Positions 1 to 5,475 of a stretch of DNA of 8,326 nt are shown piece after piece. The position numbers were made by a program, and so were the translations under genes. This DNA comes from Geodermatophilaceae bacterium (lineage in GTDB: Bacteria > Actinomycetota > Actinomycetes > Mycobacteriales > Geodermatophilaceae), in contig JACCQS010000136.1 in the NCBI GenBank assembly GCA_013814015.1, forward strand, positions 1 through 8,326, read 5' to 3'. Below the pieces are notes generated by a model. That model made no database searches and was not told where the DNA came from. It was given only the letters and a program-made list of their open reading frames with translations. The number at the start of each line of letters is the position of its first letter. Positions within the stretch are counted from its first letter, which is position 1.

Positions 1-470
1 CCGCGGTCGGGTTCGCCGAAGGACTGCGGGTCGAGGCGGCTCGGCACGGGATCACGGTGACCACCGCCGTACCCGGACTGATGCGCACCGGTTCGCCGCG
101 TAATGCGCTGTTCACCGGGGACCGGGCGGCGGAGTACCGCTGGTTCAGTGTCGCCGACAGCCTGCCGCTGCTGTCCATGGATGCCGAGCGAGCCGCGGCG
201 AAGCTGATTCGGGCGACTCTGCGGGGCTCGCCGGAGATCGTGCTTACCCCGGCGGCCAAGGTCGCGGTACGGCTGCACGGGATCGCGCCGGCCACCACGA
301 TCCGGTTGTTGTCGGCGGCCAACCGGCTGCTCCCTTCGGAGGAGGCACGTACGCCATTGGCGCCCGGGCATACCGTCGCGAAGCCCGGACGCGTCTACGA
401 CGCACTCACCGGCCTGACCCGGTCGGCAGCTCGCCGGTTCCACCAGCACGACGACGCCGTCGACGGCTGA
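1..470 (+). CDS. Short-chain dehydrogenase/reductase, C-terminal part (5' end outside window)
   Basis: The open frame enters from the left edge (first full codon at 3) and ends with TGA at 468-470. The first residues read AVGFAEGLRVEAARHGITVT, then a proline-glycine turn (AVPGLMRTGS). This is the usual SDR layout after the catalytic YxxxK helix: the helix with 'EGLR.E', the strand 'GI.VT', and the 'PG...T' loop that closes over NAD(P). The Rossmann glycine motif and catalytic Ser/Tyr/Lys lie before the window. About 155 residues are visible, including a C-terminal extension rich in Ala, Leu and Arg. A GTG at 57 could be mistaken for a start but falls inside the conserved fold. The gene is convergent with the decayed B3/4 gene. 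The substrate cannot be inferred. The family assignment is strong; everything else is unknown. Confidence 0.85.
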   Translation, partial: AVGFAEGLRVEAARHGITVTTAVPGLMRTGSPRNALFTGDRAAEYRWFSVADSLPLLSMDAERAAAKLIRATLRGSPEIVLTPAAKVAVRLHGIAPATTIRLLSAANRLLPSEEARTPLAPGHTVAKPGRVYDALTGLTRSAARRFHQHDDAVDG

Positions 471-493
471 CCTCCCACGGGTGTTAACTGGTT

Positions 494-544
494 GATCATG
501 AGCGCTCTGGGTGCAGCTCCCCTATACCGGTGGCGCTCATGATC
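494..544. repeat. Perfect 12-bp inverted repeat (stem-loop) between convergent genes
   Basis: The left arm GATCATGAGCGC (494-505) and right arm GCGCTCATGATC (533-544) are exact reverse complements separated by 27 bases. The element sits 24 bases after the SDR stop and covers the last codons of the degraded B3/4 gene. It has no T-run, so it is not a classic intrinsic terminator, though a 12-bp stem could end transcription from either side. It may instead be a dispersed palindromic (REP-like) element or a rearrangement scar. The symmetry is seen directly; its role is inferred. Confidence 0.75.
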
Positions 545-953
545 TTGGGGTGCCCGGCGGACAACCGTACGGTGACGGAACCGGCGATGTCGGCCAGATC
601 GAACACCGCAACCGGCATGGCATAACGGATCGAGACGAGGTTGCCGACGTCGACCAGGGTGCTGACGGAGGGGATGTCGCCCTGCTTGCCGAGTCTGCGC
701 AGCAGCGCTTCGGCCGCATTGCGGTGCTGAGTCGGTTGGCGCCGAACCCGGTGAAGACCCGGCGCCACGCAGCGATGGAGGGAAGATCGGCCACCGCGAA
801 TGCGCTCAGCCGTTCGGAGACGCTGCGTTGCTCGGCAAGGTAGGCCTCGAGCAGGTCTGGTGAACTGGGCCCATTACGTAGGCCGGTCGCGTGGATCACT
901 CCGGCCCGGATCGTCGGGTAGCGCTGCACGACCGGGGCGTCGTAGCCGGACAT
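496..953 (-). pseudogene. B3/4 (phenylalanyl-tRNA synthetase beta-like) domain protein, frameshifted and C-terminally truncated
   Basis: The N-terminal half starts at ATG 953 (RYPTIRAGVIHATGL, then PSIAAWRRVFTGFGA) and runs to about position 740. The family continues with QPTQHRNAAEALLRRL, KQGDIPS and LVDIGNLVSIRYAMPVAVFD, which are present in a different frame from about 738 down to 496. One missing base near 735-740, around the GCCAAC run on the minus strand, explains the switch. The second frame stops at 496, soon after 'LHPE', where relatives continue for roughly 70 more residues; this length is from memory. B3/4 domains occur in PheT and in stand-alone proteins thought to act in tRNA or aminoacyl-tRNA editing. 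A Shine-Dalgarno-like GGAGAG lies 8 bases before the ATG, and the gene follows the LysE exporter by 21 bases, so the two probably formed an operon. A sequencing error could cause the frameshift but not the short C-terminus. Confidence 0.8.
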
Positions 954-974
954 GTCGACGACTCTCCGGTCAGC

Positions 975-1589
975 TCAGCGGTCGGTGAACGCGAGTTTGG
1001 CCGCAAAGCCGATCAGCAGGGTGCCGAGAACGCGCTCGATCCAACGGCGGACAAGGGGTGCGCCGAGCACGACCTCGCGGACAGCGGCGGTCGCGAAGGC
1101 GTACAAGGCGAACATCGCGAGGGTCATCAGCATGAACACGCCGCCCAGCGCAATCACTGTCGGGTCGAGCAGGCTCGGCGAGCCGTTCAGGAACTGCGGC
1201 AGGAACGCGAAGAAGAACAGGGTCAGTTTCGGGTTCAGGACATTCAGCAGGATGCCGCGCCGTACAACCGTGCTCATCGGGTCGATGGAGGTCTTGTCGT
1301 CATCCAGCGCCAAGGCGCCAGCCGTGCGGATCATCGACACGCCGATATAGATCAGGTACGCGACTCCGGCGTAGCGGACTATCTCGAAGACCAGCGCGCC
1401 GGCCTGCATGATCGCCGAGAGTCCCAGCATGGCTGCCAGCATGTGCGGGACGATGCCCAGCGTGCAGCCGACGGCGGCGACCAGCCCTCGGCGCCAGCCC
1501 CCGCTGATCGAGTGCGAGATCGTGTAGACGACCCCGATGCCCGGAATGGCGGCCACGACAAGGGATGTCAACAGGAACTCGATGGACAT
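975..1589 (-). CDS. LysE/RhtB-family amino-acid or metabolite exporter
   Basis: This 204-residue integral membrane protein has the length normal for LysE/RhtB translocators, which export amino acids or related small molecules using the proton gradient. Visible marks are the N-terminal helix with the family's 'PG' turn (AIPGIG, residues 15-19), a GWRRGL loop, a second helix pair around residues 40-85 with YLIYIGVSMIR, the conserved NPK motif after GILLNVL (about residue 118) leading into LFFFAFLPQF, and two further hydrophobic helices at the C-terminus (FMLMTLAMFALYAFA; LGTLLIGFAAKLAF). The usual PGP is PGIG here. Start is ATG at 1589; no strong ribosome-binding site is visible, so a leaderless message is possible. 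It leads an operon with the broken B3/4 gene and is divergent from the GNAT gene. Substrate unknown. Confidence 0.88.
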   Translation of the reverse strand: MSIEFLLTSLVVAAIPGIGVVYTISHSISGGWRRGLVAAVGCTLGIVPHMLAAMLGLSAIMQAGALVFEIVRYAGVAYLIYIGVSMIRTAGALALDDDKTSIDPMSTVVRRGILLNVLNPKLTLFFFAFLPQFLNGSPSLLDPTVIALGGVFMLMTLAMFALYAFATAAVREVVLGAPLVRRWIERVLGTLLIGFAAKLAFTDR

Positions 1590-1607
1590 GATCGAGAGGC
1601 TAACCCC
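1590..1607. promoter_or_regulatory. 18-bp divergent gap between exporter and GNAT starts; GNAT ribosome-binding site
   Basis: Only 18 bases separate the exporter ATG (minus, 1589) from the GNAT GTG (plus, 1608). GAGAGG at 1594-1599 is a fair Shine-Dalgarno for the GNAT gene, 8 bases before its GTG. There is no room for two promoters with leaders, so each promoter must lie inside the opposite gene or the transcripts are near-leaderless. I could not identify convincing -35/-10 boxes. Confidence 0.45.
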
Positions 1608-2393
1608 GTGGACCGACCCGCCGTACTAGCGGCCTTCGACGAACAGATCCGCCGACGTCCGGAGCCCGAGCCACCGGAGGGTTACCTCGAGCGGGACAGC
1701 AACGTGATCCGGAGCATCTCCGGCCCGGGCGGGTGGACCGGGGTGAATTGGTCCGACCTGGATGACGCCAGCGCTGACGCGGTCATAGCAGCGCAGATCA
1801 GCCGGTTCGCAGAGCTGTCTCGTCCTTGGGAGTGGAAGCACTACTCCTACGACCAGCCGCCAGACCTACCCGATCGACTCCTCGCCGCCGGTTTCACCGC
1901 CCGGCCGACCGAAGCTTTGCTCGTCGCCGAGATCGCCGACCTCGAGCTCGAGGCCCCGCCGCCCTCCGGTGTGGAACGGTCGCCGGTCGTCGACGAGCAC
2001 GGCGTCCGGGCGCTGGTGTCGGTGCACGACGAGGTGTTCGGCGGCGACCACTCCGCCATGGGTCGAAGCCTGCTGGCCGGTCTCGCCAGCCGGCCGCCCC
2101 TCGCGGCCGCCGTGGTCGCCGTCGCCGGGCAGACCCCGATCTCGGCCGGGCGGATGGAGTTTCACCGTGGCACCGACTTCGCCAGCCTATGGGGCGGCGG
2201 CACACTGCCGGCCTGGCGGGGCCGGGGCGTCTTCCGCTCGCTGGTGGCTCATCGCGCCGGCCTGGCCTCGGCCAACGGTTTCCGCTATCTGCAGGTCGAC
2301 GCGACGCCCGACAGCCGACCGATTCTCCGCCGACTCGGCTTCGTCGAACTCGCCACGACCACCGCGTACGTCCATCCGGGCGGAGGCAACTGA
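1608..2393 (+). CDS. GNAT-family N-acetyltransferase
   Basis: A 261-residue protein. The C-terminal half is a GNAT fold: after LVSVHDEVFGGDH comes strand 4 (FASLWGGGTL), then the acetyl-CoA pyrophosphate loop PAWRGRGVFRSLVAHR (RGRG at residues 204-207, motif A), and the closing PDSRPILRRLGFVE segment typical of motif B. The N-terminal half (about residues 1-110, with PWEWKHYSYD and RLLAAGF) looks like a degenerate GNAT-like domain seen in related two-domain actinobacterial acetyltransferases. The frame stays open far upstream, antisense to the exporter, but GTG 1608 is chosen because it has GAGAGG 8 bases before it and follows the end of the exporter gene. The acceptor is unknown: it could be an amine, an antibiotic or a protein N-terminus. 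It is convergent with the ArsR gene. Confidence 0.87.
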   Translation: MDRPAVLAAFDEQIRRRPEPEPPEGYLERDSNVIRSISGPGGWTGVNWSDLDDASADAVIAAQISRFAELSRPWEWKHYSYDQPPDLPDRLLAAGFTARPTEALLVAEIADLELEAPPPSGVERSPVVDEHGVRALVSVHDEVFGGDHSAMGRSLLAGLASRPPLAAAVVAVAGQTPISAGRMEFHRGTDFASLWGGGTLPAWRGRGVFRSLVAHRAGLASANGFRYLQVDATPDSRPILRRLGFVELATTTAYVHPGGGN

Positions 2394-2406
2394 CACCGCG
2401 GGTCAG
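2390..2406. terminator. Small hairpin spanning two convergent stop codons
   Basis: CTGAC at 2390-2394 pairs with GTCAG at 2402-2406 across a GC-rich loop. The GNAT TGA (2391-2393) and the ArsR stop (2403-2405 on the minus strand) lie in the two arms. The genes are only 9 bases apart. The stem is short and has no T-run, so a role in bidirectional termination is a weak inference. Confidence 0.25.
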
Positions 2407-2711
2407 TCGTGCGTCGCTGCCTCGGCTGCGTGCTTCACGGCGTTCAGCCGGCGGTCCCAGGCGTCGGACAGGTCGGCGAGCCACCGAGCGGAGGCGTCCA
2501 GCGGATCCCGGCGAGCCGCGTACAACACTTCCCGGCCCGCCCGGACCCCCTCGACCAGGCCCGCGGCCTGGAGGATCTGAAGGTGTTTGACCACCGCCTG
2601 CCGGGACACCGGTAGAGCACCGGCGAGGGTCGTCGCGCTGGCCTGCCCGGCGTCGACGAGTACGTCCAGGAGCGCCCGGCGCGTGGGGTCGGCCAAGGCA
2701 GCCAGGACCAT
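2403..2711 (-). CDS. ArsR/SmtB-type winged-helix transcriptional regulator
   Basis: A 102-residue protein of one winged-helix domain. MVLAALADPTRRALLDVL is the classic ArsR N-terminal helix. The helix-turn-helix runs over residues 25-50 (ATTLAGALPVSRQAVVKHL, with the recognition helix at SRQAVVKH). The wing follows (GLVEGVRAGREVLYAA), then a C-terminal helix with WDRRLNAVK. There is no cysteine pair or ELCVCD metal site, so this is the non-metal ArsR branch that usually accompanies an SRPBCC/AHSA1 gene. Start ATG 2711 has no nearby ribosome-binding site. A good GGGAGG lies 25 bases upstream (2737-2742), next to an in-frame AGC (2730-2732) where related proteins may begin, so the original start may be lost. 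It probably represses its own operon, which now contains only itself and a truncated SRPBCC fragment. Confidence 0.85.
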   Translation of the reverse strand: MVLAALADPTRRALLDVLVDAGQASATTLAGALPVSRQAVVKHLQILQAAGLVEGVRAGREVLYAARRDPLDASARWLADLSDAWDRRLNAVKHAAEAATHD

Positions 2712-2773
2712 CCCGGTATCCGTGGCGGTGCTGCGGCCTCCCGGGGTCTCGGCCAGCTCGGCTCGGCGGCTGC

Positions 2774-2863
2774 TCAGCGCACCCGCTCAGCCAGCGTGGA
2801 CGTGGGTGCGTCGATCAGGACCGCACGCTCGATCCGGTCCGCGTTCTCGACTGTACGGCTCAC
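2774..2863 (-). pseudogene. SRPBCC (AHSA1-like) gene reduced to a 29-codon remnant
   Basis: GTG 2863 is preceded by a near-ideal ribosome-binding site, GGAAGGAG at 2870-2877 with a 6-base spacer. The frame gives MSRTVENADRIERAVLIDAP and stops after nine more residues (TSTLAERVR). The part DRIERAVLIDAP is the first beta strand of SRPBCC/AHSA1 proteins, which normally continue for about 130-150 residues (VW..LT.P..L..WF). Here almost the whole ligand-binding domain is absent, and the ArsR ATG follows 62 bases after the stop. An internal deletion that kept the start and perhaps the last codons is the simplest reading. SRPBCC genes commonly pair with this ArsR type, which supports the identity. 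The short peptide may still be translated but cannot form the fold. Confidence 0.65.
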
Positions 2864-2888
2864 GGGCCACTCCTTCCGACTCGGCAAC

Positions 2889-2941
2889 GTGCTACCAAAC
2901 GATTGCACGTTACGGTACGAGGCGCAACCCATTGGTAGCAC
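2889..2941. promoter_or_regulatory. 10-bp inverted repeat, probable operator of the ArsR operon
   Basis: GTGCTACCAA (2889-2898) and TTGGTAGCAC (2932-2941) are exact reverse complements separated by 33 bases. The element lies just upstream of the SRPBCC-remnant ribosome-binding site and about 70 bases before the toxin-antitoxin start on the other strand. The right arm overlaps a near-palindrome, ACCCATTGGT (2928-2937). Arm centres are 43 bp apart, close to four helical turns, which would put two bound dimers on the same DNA face. Binding by the downstream ArsR protein is inferred from position and symmetry. I could not assign the -35/-10 boxes. Confidence 0.5.
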
Positions 2942-2994
2942 CTCACCGGGATCTCCTTGGCCTCCTTCGGCTGCATACCAGTCGGTTGACACTC

Positions 2995-3004
2995 GGGTAT
3001 ACCC
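2995..3004. promoter_or_regulatory. Palindrome GGGTATACCC before the antitoxin gene, probable autoregulatory operator
   Basis: This perfect 10-bp palindrome ends 7 bases before the antitoxin ATG. TTGACA, matching a consensus -35 box, lies at 2986-2991, but the spacing to any -10-like sequence is not canonical. Ribbon-helix-helix antitoxins normally bind short palindromes at their own promoter, so this is the likely operator; the role is inferred from position and family habit. Confidence 0.55.
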
Positions 3005-3011
3005 TGAAGTC

Positions 3012-3251
3012 ATGAGTACCCAGATCGCGATCCGGCTCAGCGCCGATGAGCTGGACGCGCTCGACGTGGAGGTCCAGGAGGGGCGGGCCGCCAGCCGTTC
3101 CGAGGCCGTCCGCCGTAGCATCGCGCACCTGACGCGCAATCAGCGATATCGCGCGGAAGAGGCCAAGCTGATCGAGATCGCCCGACGTGGTGAGTCCGTC
3201 TACCCCGACCTCGAGGGCGTGCTCGACCTGCCCAGCGTTCCGCTCGATTGA
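3012..3251 (+). CDS. Ribbon-helix-helix antitoxin (MazE-type) of a type II toxin-antitoxin pair
   Basis: A 79-residue protein. Residues 3-9 (TQIAIRL) form the DNA-contacting beta strand. Residues 11-24 (ADELDALDVEVQEG) and 28-41 (SRSEAVRRSIAHLT) form the two helices of a MetJ/Arc-type ribbon-helix-helix dimer. The charged tail after residue 45, ending GVLDLPSVPLD, is the part expected to wrap around and block the toxin. ATG 3012 is the natural start, as the RHH strand begins right after it; the ribosome-binding site is weak (GAAG). The stop TGA (3249-3251) shares its last base with the toxin ATG, so the two are translationally coupled. The palindrome just upstream suggests autorepression. The toxin partner identified next door makes the call firm. 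Confidence 0.88.
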   Translation: MSTQIAIRLSADELDALDVEVQEGRAASRSEAVRRSIAHLTRNQRYRAEEAKLIEIARRGESVYPDLEGVLDLPSVPLD

Positions 3252-3556
3252 TGCGCGCGATCGCGTCGGTACAACTCGACAAGCGTCGTCCGGCGCTGAT
3301 TCTCACCCGCCAGTCGAGACTGCTTCTGCTGTCCGCGGTCACCGTTGCTCCGATCACCAGCACAGTTCGGGGCATGACCAGCGAAGTCCACGTCGGCCCG
3401 CGCAACGGTCTCGATCACGAAAGCGTGGTCAGCTGCGACAACATCACTACGGTTCGCAGTGACGCCATCTACGGCACAATCGGCCTCTTCTTCGACGACC
3501 AGGAGCCGGAGCTCGCTCGCGCGATCAGCGACGCGTTCGAGTTGTACCTCCCATAG
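3251..3556 (+). CDS. MazF/PemK-family endoribonuclease toxin
   Basis: A 101-residue toxin starting at ATG 3251, overlapping the antitoxin stop by one base. It shows the SH3-like MazF core: LDKRRPALILTR (residues 9-20), VTVAPITSTVRG (30-41) and the conserved NGLDHESVVSCDNITTV stretch (52-68), followed by IGLFFDDQEPELARAISDAF. MazF toxins cleave mRNA or other RNA at short sequence sites when the labile antitoxin is degraded. The N-terminus is short, without the RGEIWW segment of E. coli MazF, as in many actinobacterial members. All core blocks look intact, so the toxin is probably active. Cleavage specificity cannot be read from sequence. The frame could also start at TTG 3248, adding one residue, but the coupled ATG is more likely. 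Confidence 0.9.
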   Translation: MRAIASVQLDKRRPALILTRQSRLLLLSAVTVAPITSTVRGMTSEVHVGPRNGLDHESVVSCDNITTVRSDAIYGTIGLFFDDQEPELARAISDAFELYLP

Positions 3557-3644
3557 GACATCCTGCGCAGCGAGTCAGCACCCCAGGCGGACGGGCAGCG
3601 CAGCGTCGCGGCTCCGGTGTCAACCGCCGTGCGGTCAGCACCGG

Positions 3645-4520
3645 TCAGCCGGCTGTCTGCCCGCTGGGCCAGTGTGCCGGTCGAGTGAGCGCGGGCGGCA
3701 ACCTCGTGTGGCTGTCACCGATCGCTGCGTCGATCTGCGACTGAGTGAGAAATATGGTCCGGGCGAGGTCGGCTCCGCGGATGTCGATGTCCCGGCAGTC
3801 CGCCCCGGTGAGGTCAGCCACGCTCAGGTCACAACCGCTGAGGTCCGCTGCAATGACATCGGCGCCCCTCAGGTTGGCGCCTCTGAGATCGACGTCTCGG
3901 AGATCGGCCCCGATCAGATCGGCGCCGCTGCGGTCGATCTTCGGTCCCTCGACATCGGCTCGTAGGAGTTCGCTCGTACGTTGCAGTAGGGCGTTGATCG
4001 GCTCTCGGTGTGCGGCCACATCAAGTCCCACAAGGTCGGCGGGACGGTTCTGCGCGAGCCGCTGCGTCTCGTCGAGTGCGAGGCGGAGCGCACCGTGCAG
4101 CGCGCGGGCCGAGCTCAGTGTCAGCGCTTCGGTCAGGTACCAGAGCAGCTCGTGCAGTTGGCGCATTATCGCAAAGGCATCGAACATCTGCCGTTCGGTC
4201 TGTGGGGCCTGCCGCCAGTCCTGTCCACCGAAGGTGACTTGGGCGACCTGCTGGCCGGCGCCGAAGCAGTCGTAGACGGTGCAACCCCGGAAGCCAACCT
4301 GTCGAAGCTGTGGGTGGATGCCGCAGCGCGAGTCCGATTCCAGGTTGGGACAGGCCTGCCCGGCGGCTTTGTCGATCGCGAAGTCCGCGGAGGCGGTGAA
4401 GGCCGGCGCCACACAGCACAGCCCGAAGCAGCGCTCGCAATCAGCGCGCAGGCTGAGCTGACTCCTGCTGAGGAGATCCCCGTCATGAAGGGACTCAGCG
4501 GGTCCGCGTTCCTCGGACAA
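3645..4520 (-). CDS. Pentapeptide-repeat protein with cysteine-rich (probable metal-binding) N-terminal domain
   Basis: A 291-residue protein in three parts. Residues 28-90 hold eight cysteines: C28-x2-C31-x3-C35-C36, C57, C66 (CGIH), C80 and C85 (GCTVYDCFG). The first cluster resembles the CxxCxxxCC signature of YkgJ-like putative zinc- or iron-chelating domains. Residues about 100-185 look helical (MRQLHELLWYLTEAL, ARALHGALRLALDET). Residues about 190-255 are a run of roughly twelve pentapeptide repeats of A(D/N)LxG type (GADLIGADLRDVDLRGANLRG), expected to form a right-handed quadrilateral beta-helix. Start is TTG 4520, with AGGGAG 10 bases upstream; no ATG or GTG gives a better one, so the exact start is uncertain. 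The protein is probably cytoplasmic (no signal peptide). Some pentapeptide-repeat proteins mimic DNA and protect gyrase, but the function here is unknown. It is divergent from the methyltransferase gene. Confidence 0.82.
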   Translation of the reverse strand: MSEERGPAESLHDGDLLSRSQLSLRADCERCFGLCCVAPAFTASADFAIDKAAGQACPNLESDSRCGIHPQLRQVGFRGCTVYDCFGAGQQVAQVTFGGQDWRQAPQTERQMFDAFAIMRQLHELLWYLTEALTLSSARALHGALRLALDETQRLAQNRPADLVGLDVAAHREPINALLQRTSELLRADVEGPKIDRSGADLIGADLRDVDLRGANLRGADVIAADLSGCDLSVADLTGADCRDIDIRGADLARTIFLTQSQIDAAIGDSHTRLPPALTRPAHWPSGQTAG

Positions 4521-4689
4521 GATCGGTGGGCTCCCTGGGGTCGCGAGCGATGCTGGGGACTACCCAGGCTAGCTGCGGTGCTGAGCCGAGATTGGCGGTG
4601 CTGCTCAGCTATGACGAGCGGCTACGGCAGCCGGCTTTCTGGCAGGGTTGGACGTCGAGTTCCGCCGTCAGTGTGCGACGGTTGACCGG

Positions 4690-5475
4690 GTGGACGCGTC
4701 ACACCGCCTGCCAGGCGGCATCGTCGCCGTGCTTCGGGCCGCCGGTTGTGTCTTCGCGGAAGACGAGGCGCGGCTACTCGTCTCTGCGGCCCGGAATCCG
4801 GGCGAGCTCACCGCCTTGGTGGACCGCAGAATCACCGGCATGCCCCTGGAACACGTGCTGGGCTGGGCGGAGTTCTGCGGCCTTCGGGTGGCCGTGGACC
4901 CCGGAGTCTTCGTACCGCGCCGCCGTACGGAGTTCCTCGTACGCCGGGCCGCCGCCCTCGCCCGGCCGCAGGCTGTCGTCGTCGACCTGTGCTGCGGCTC
5001 TGGCGCTTTGGGCGCGGCCCTGGCCGCGGCGCTGGACCGCGTCGAGTTGTATGCCGTCGACATCGATCCGGCCGCGGTGCGGTGCGCCAGCCGCAACCTC
5101 GCCACCGTTGGTGGGCAGGTGTTCGAGGGTGATCTGTACGAGCCGCTGCCGGTGACGCTGCGCGGCCGGGTGGACATCCTGGTCGCGAACGTGCCCTACG
5201 TTCCCACCGAAGAGATCGAGTTGCTGCCCGCCGAGGCCCGCATCCACGAGGCACGGTTGGCACTCGACGGTGGGGCGGACGGTCTCGACGTCCTGCGGCG
5301 GATCGCCGCTGCGGCCCCACAGTGGCTGGCACCGGGCGGCCGCCTGCTGTTCGAGACGAGCGAGCACCAGGCGCCACAAGCAGTCGAAGCTCTCGCCGGG
5401 AACGGGCTGAGCGCGCGGGTGGCCCGTTCCGACGAGCACAACGCCACCGTCATCATCGGAACCAGCCGAACCTGA
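4690..5475 (+). CDS. PrmC/HemK-like protein-(glutamine-N5) methyltransferase, unknown substrate
   Basis: A class I S-adenosylmethionine methyltransferase of 261 residues. An N-terminal helical region (VLRAAGCVFAEDEARLL; GMPLEHVLGWAEFCGL; VFVPRRRTEFLV) matches the PrmC substrate-recognition part. Motif I is VVDLCCGSGALG (D99 to G105), motif II is YAVDIDPAAV, and the catalytic loop is N167-V-P-Y170 followed by VPT. True release-factor methyltransferases have NPPY; NVPY or NAPY followed by VPT marks the actinobacterial PrmC-related group (TIGR03704, from memory) whose substrate is not established. The C-terminal LDGGADGLDVLRRI and GGRLLFETSEHQ blocks are intact. GTG 4690 is chosen because family homology begins soon after it; TTG 4648 would add 14 residues, and neither has a clear ribosome-binding site. 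The stop abuts a TetR remnant in another frame. Confidence 0.85.
   Translation: MDASHRLPGGIVAVLRAAGCVFAEDEARLLVSAARNPGELTALVDRRITGMPLEHVLGWAEFCGLRVAVDPGVFVPRRRTEFLVRRAAALARPQAVVVDLCCGSGALGAALAAALDRVELYAVDIDPAAVRCASRNLATVGGQVFEGDLYEPLPVTLRGRVDILVANVPYVPTEEIELLPAEARIHEARLALDGGADGLDVLRRIAAAAPQWLAPGGRLLFETSEHQAPQAVEALAGNGLSARVARSDEHNATVIIGTSRT

Noticed and set aside
891..1607. Long plus-strand open frame upstream of the GNAT gene, giving a 500-residue continuous frame.
   Set aside because: It is antisense to the exporter gene. Its translation is low-complexity (rich in Arg, Asp, Gln, Gly) with no family resemblance, while the minus strand encodes a clear LysE protein. The GNAT ribosome-binding site and fold begin at 1608.
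1826..2590. Arg/Pro-rich plus-strand frame through the GNAT and ArsR genes.
   Set aside because: It has the low-complexity composition expected of an out-of-frame reading of GC-rich DNA and crosses the ends of two convergent real genes.
3459..4275. Plus-strand frames with strikingly repetitive translations (alternating RSAP / GAxxI units).
   Set aside because: They are mirror images of the pentapeptide repeats on the minus strand; the periodicity comes from the repeats, not from a second gene.
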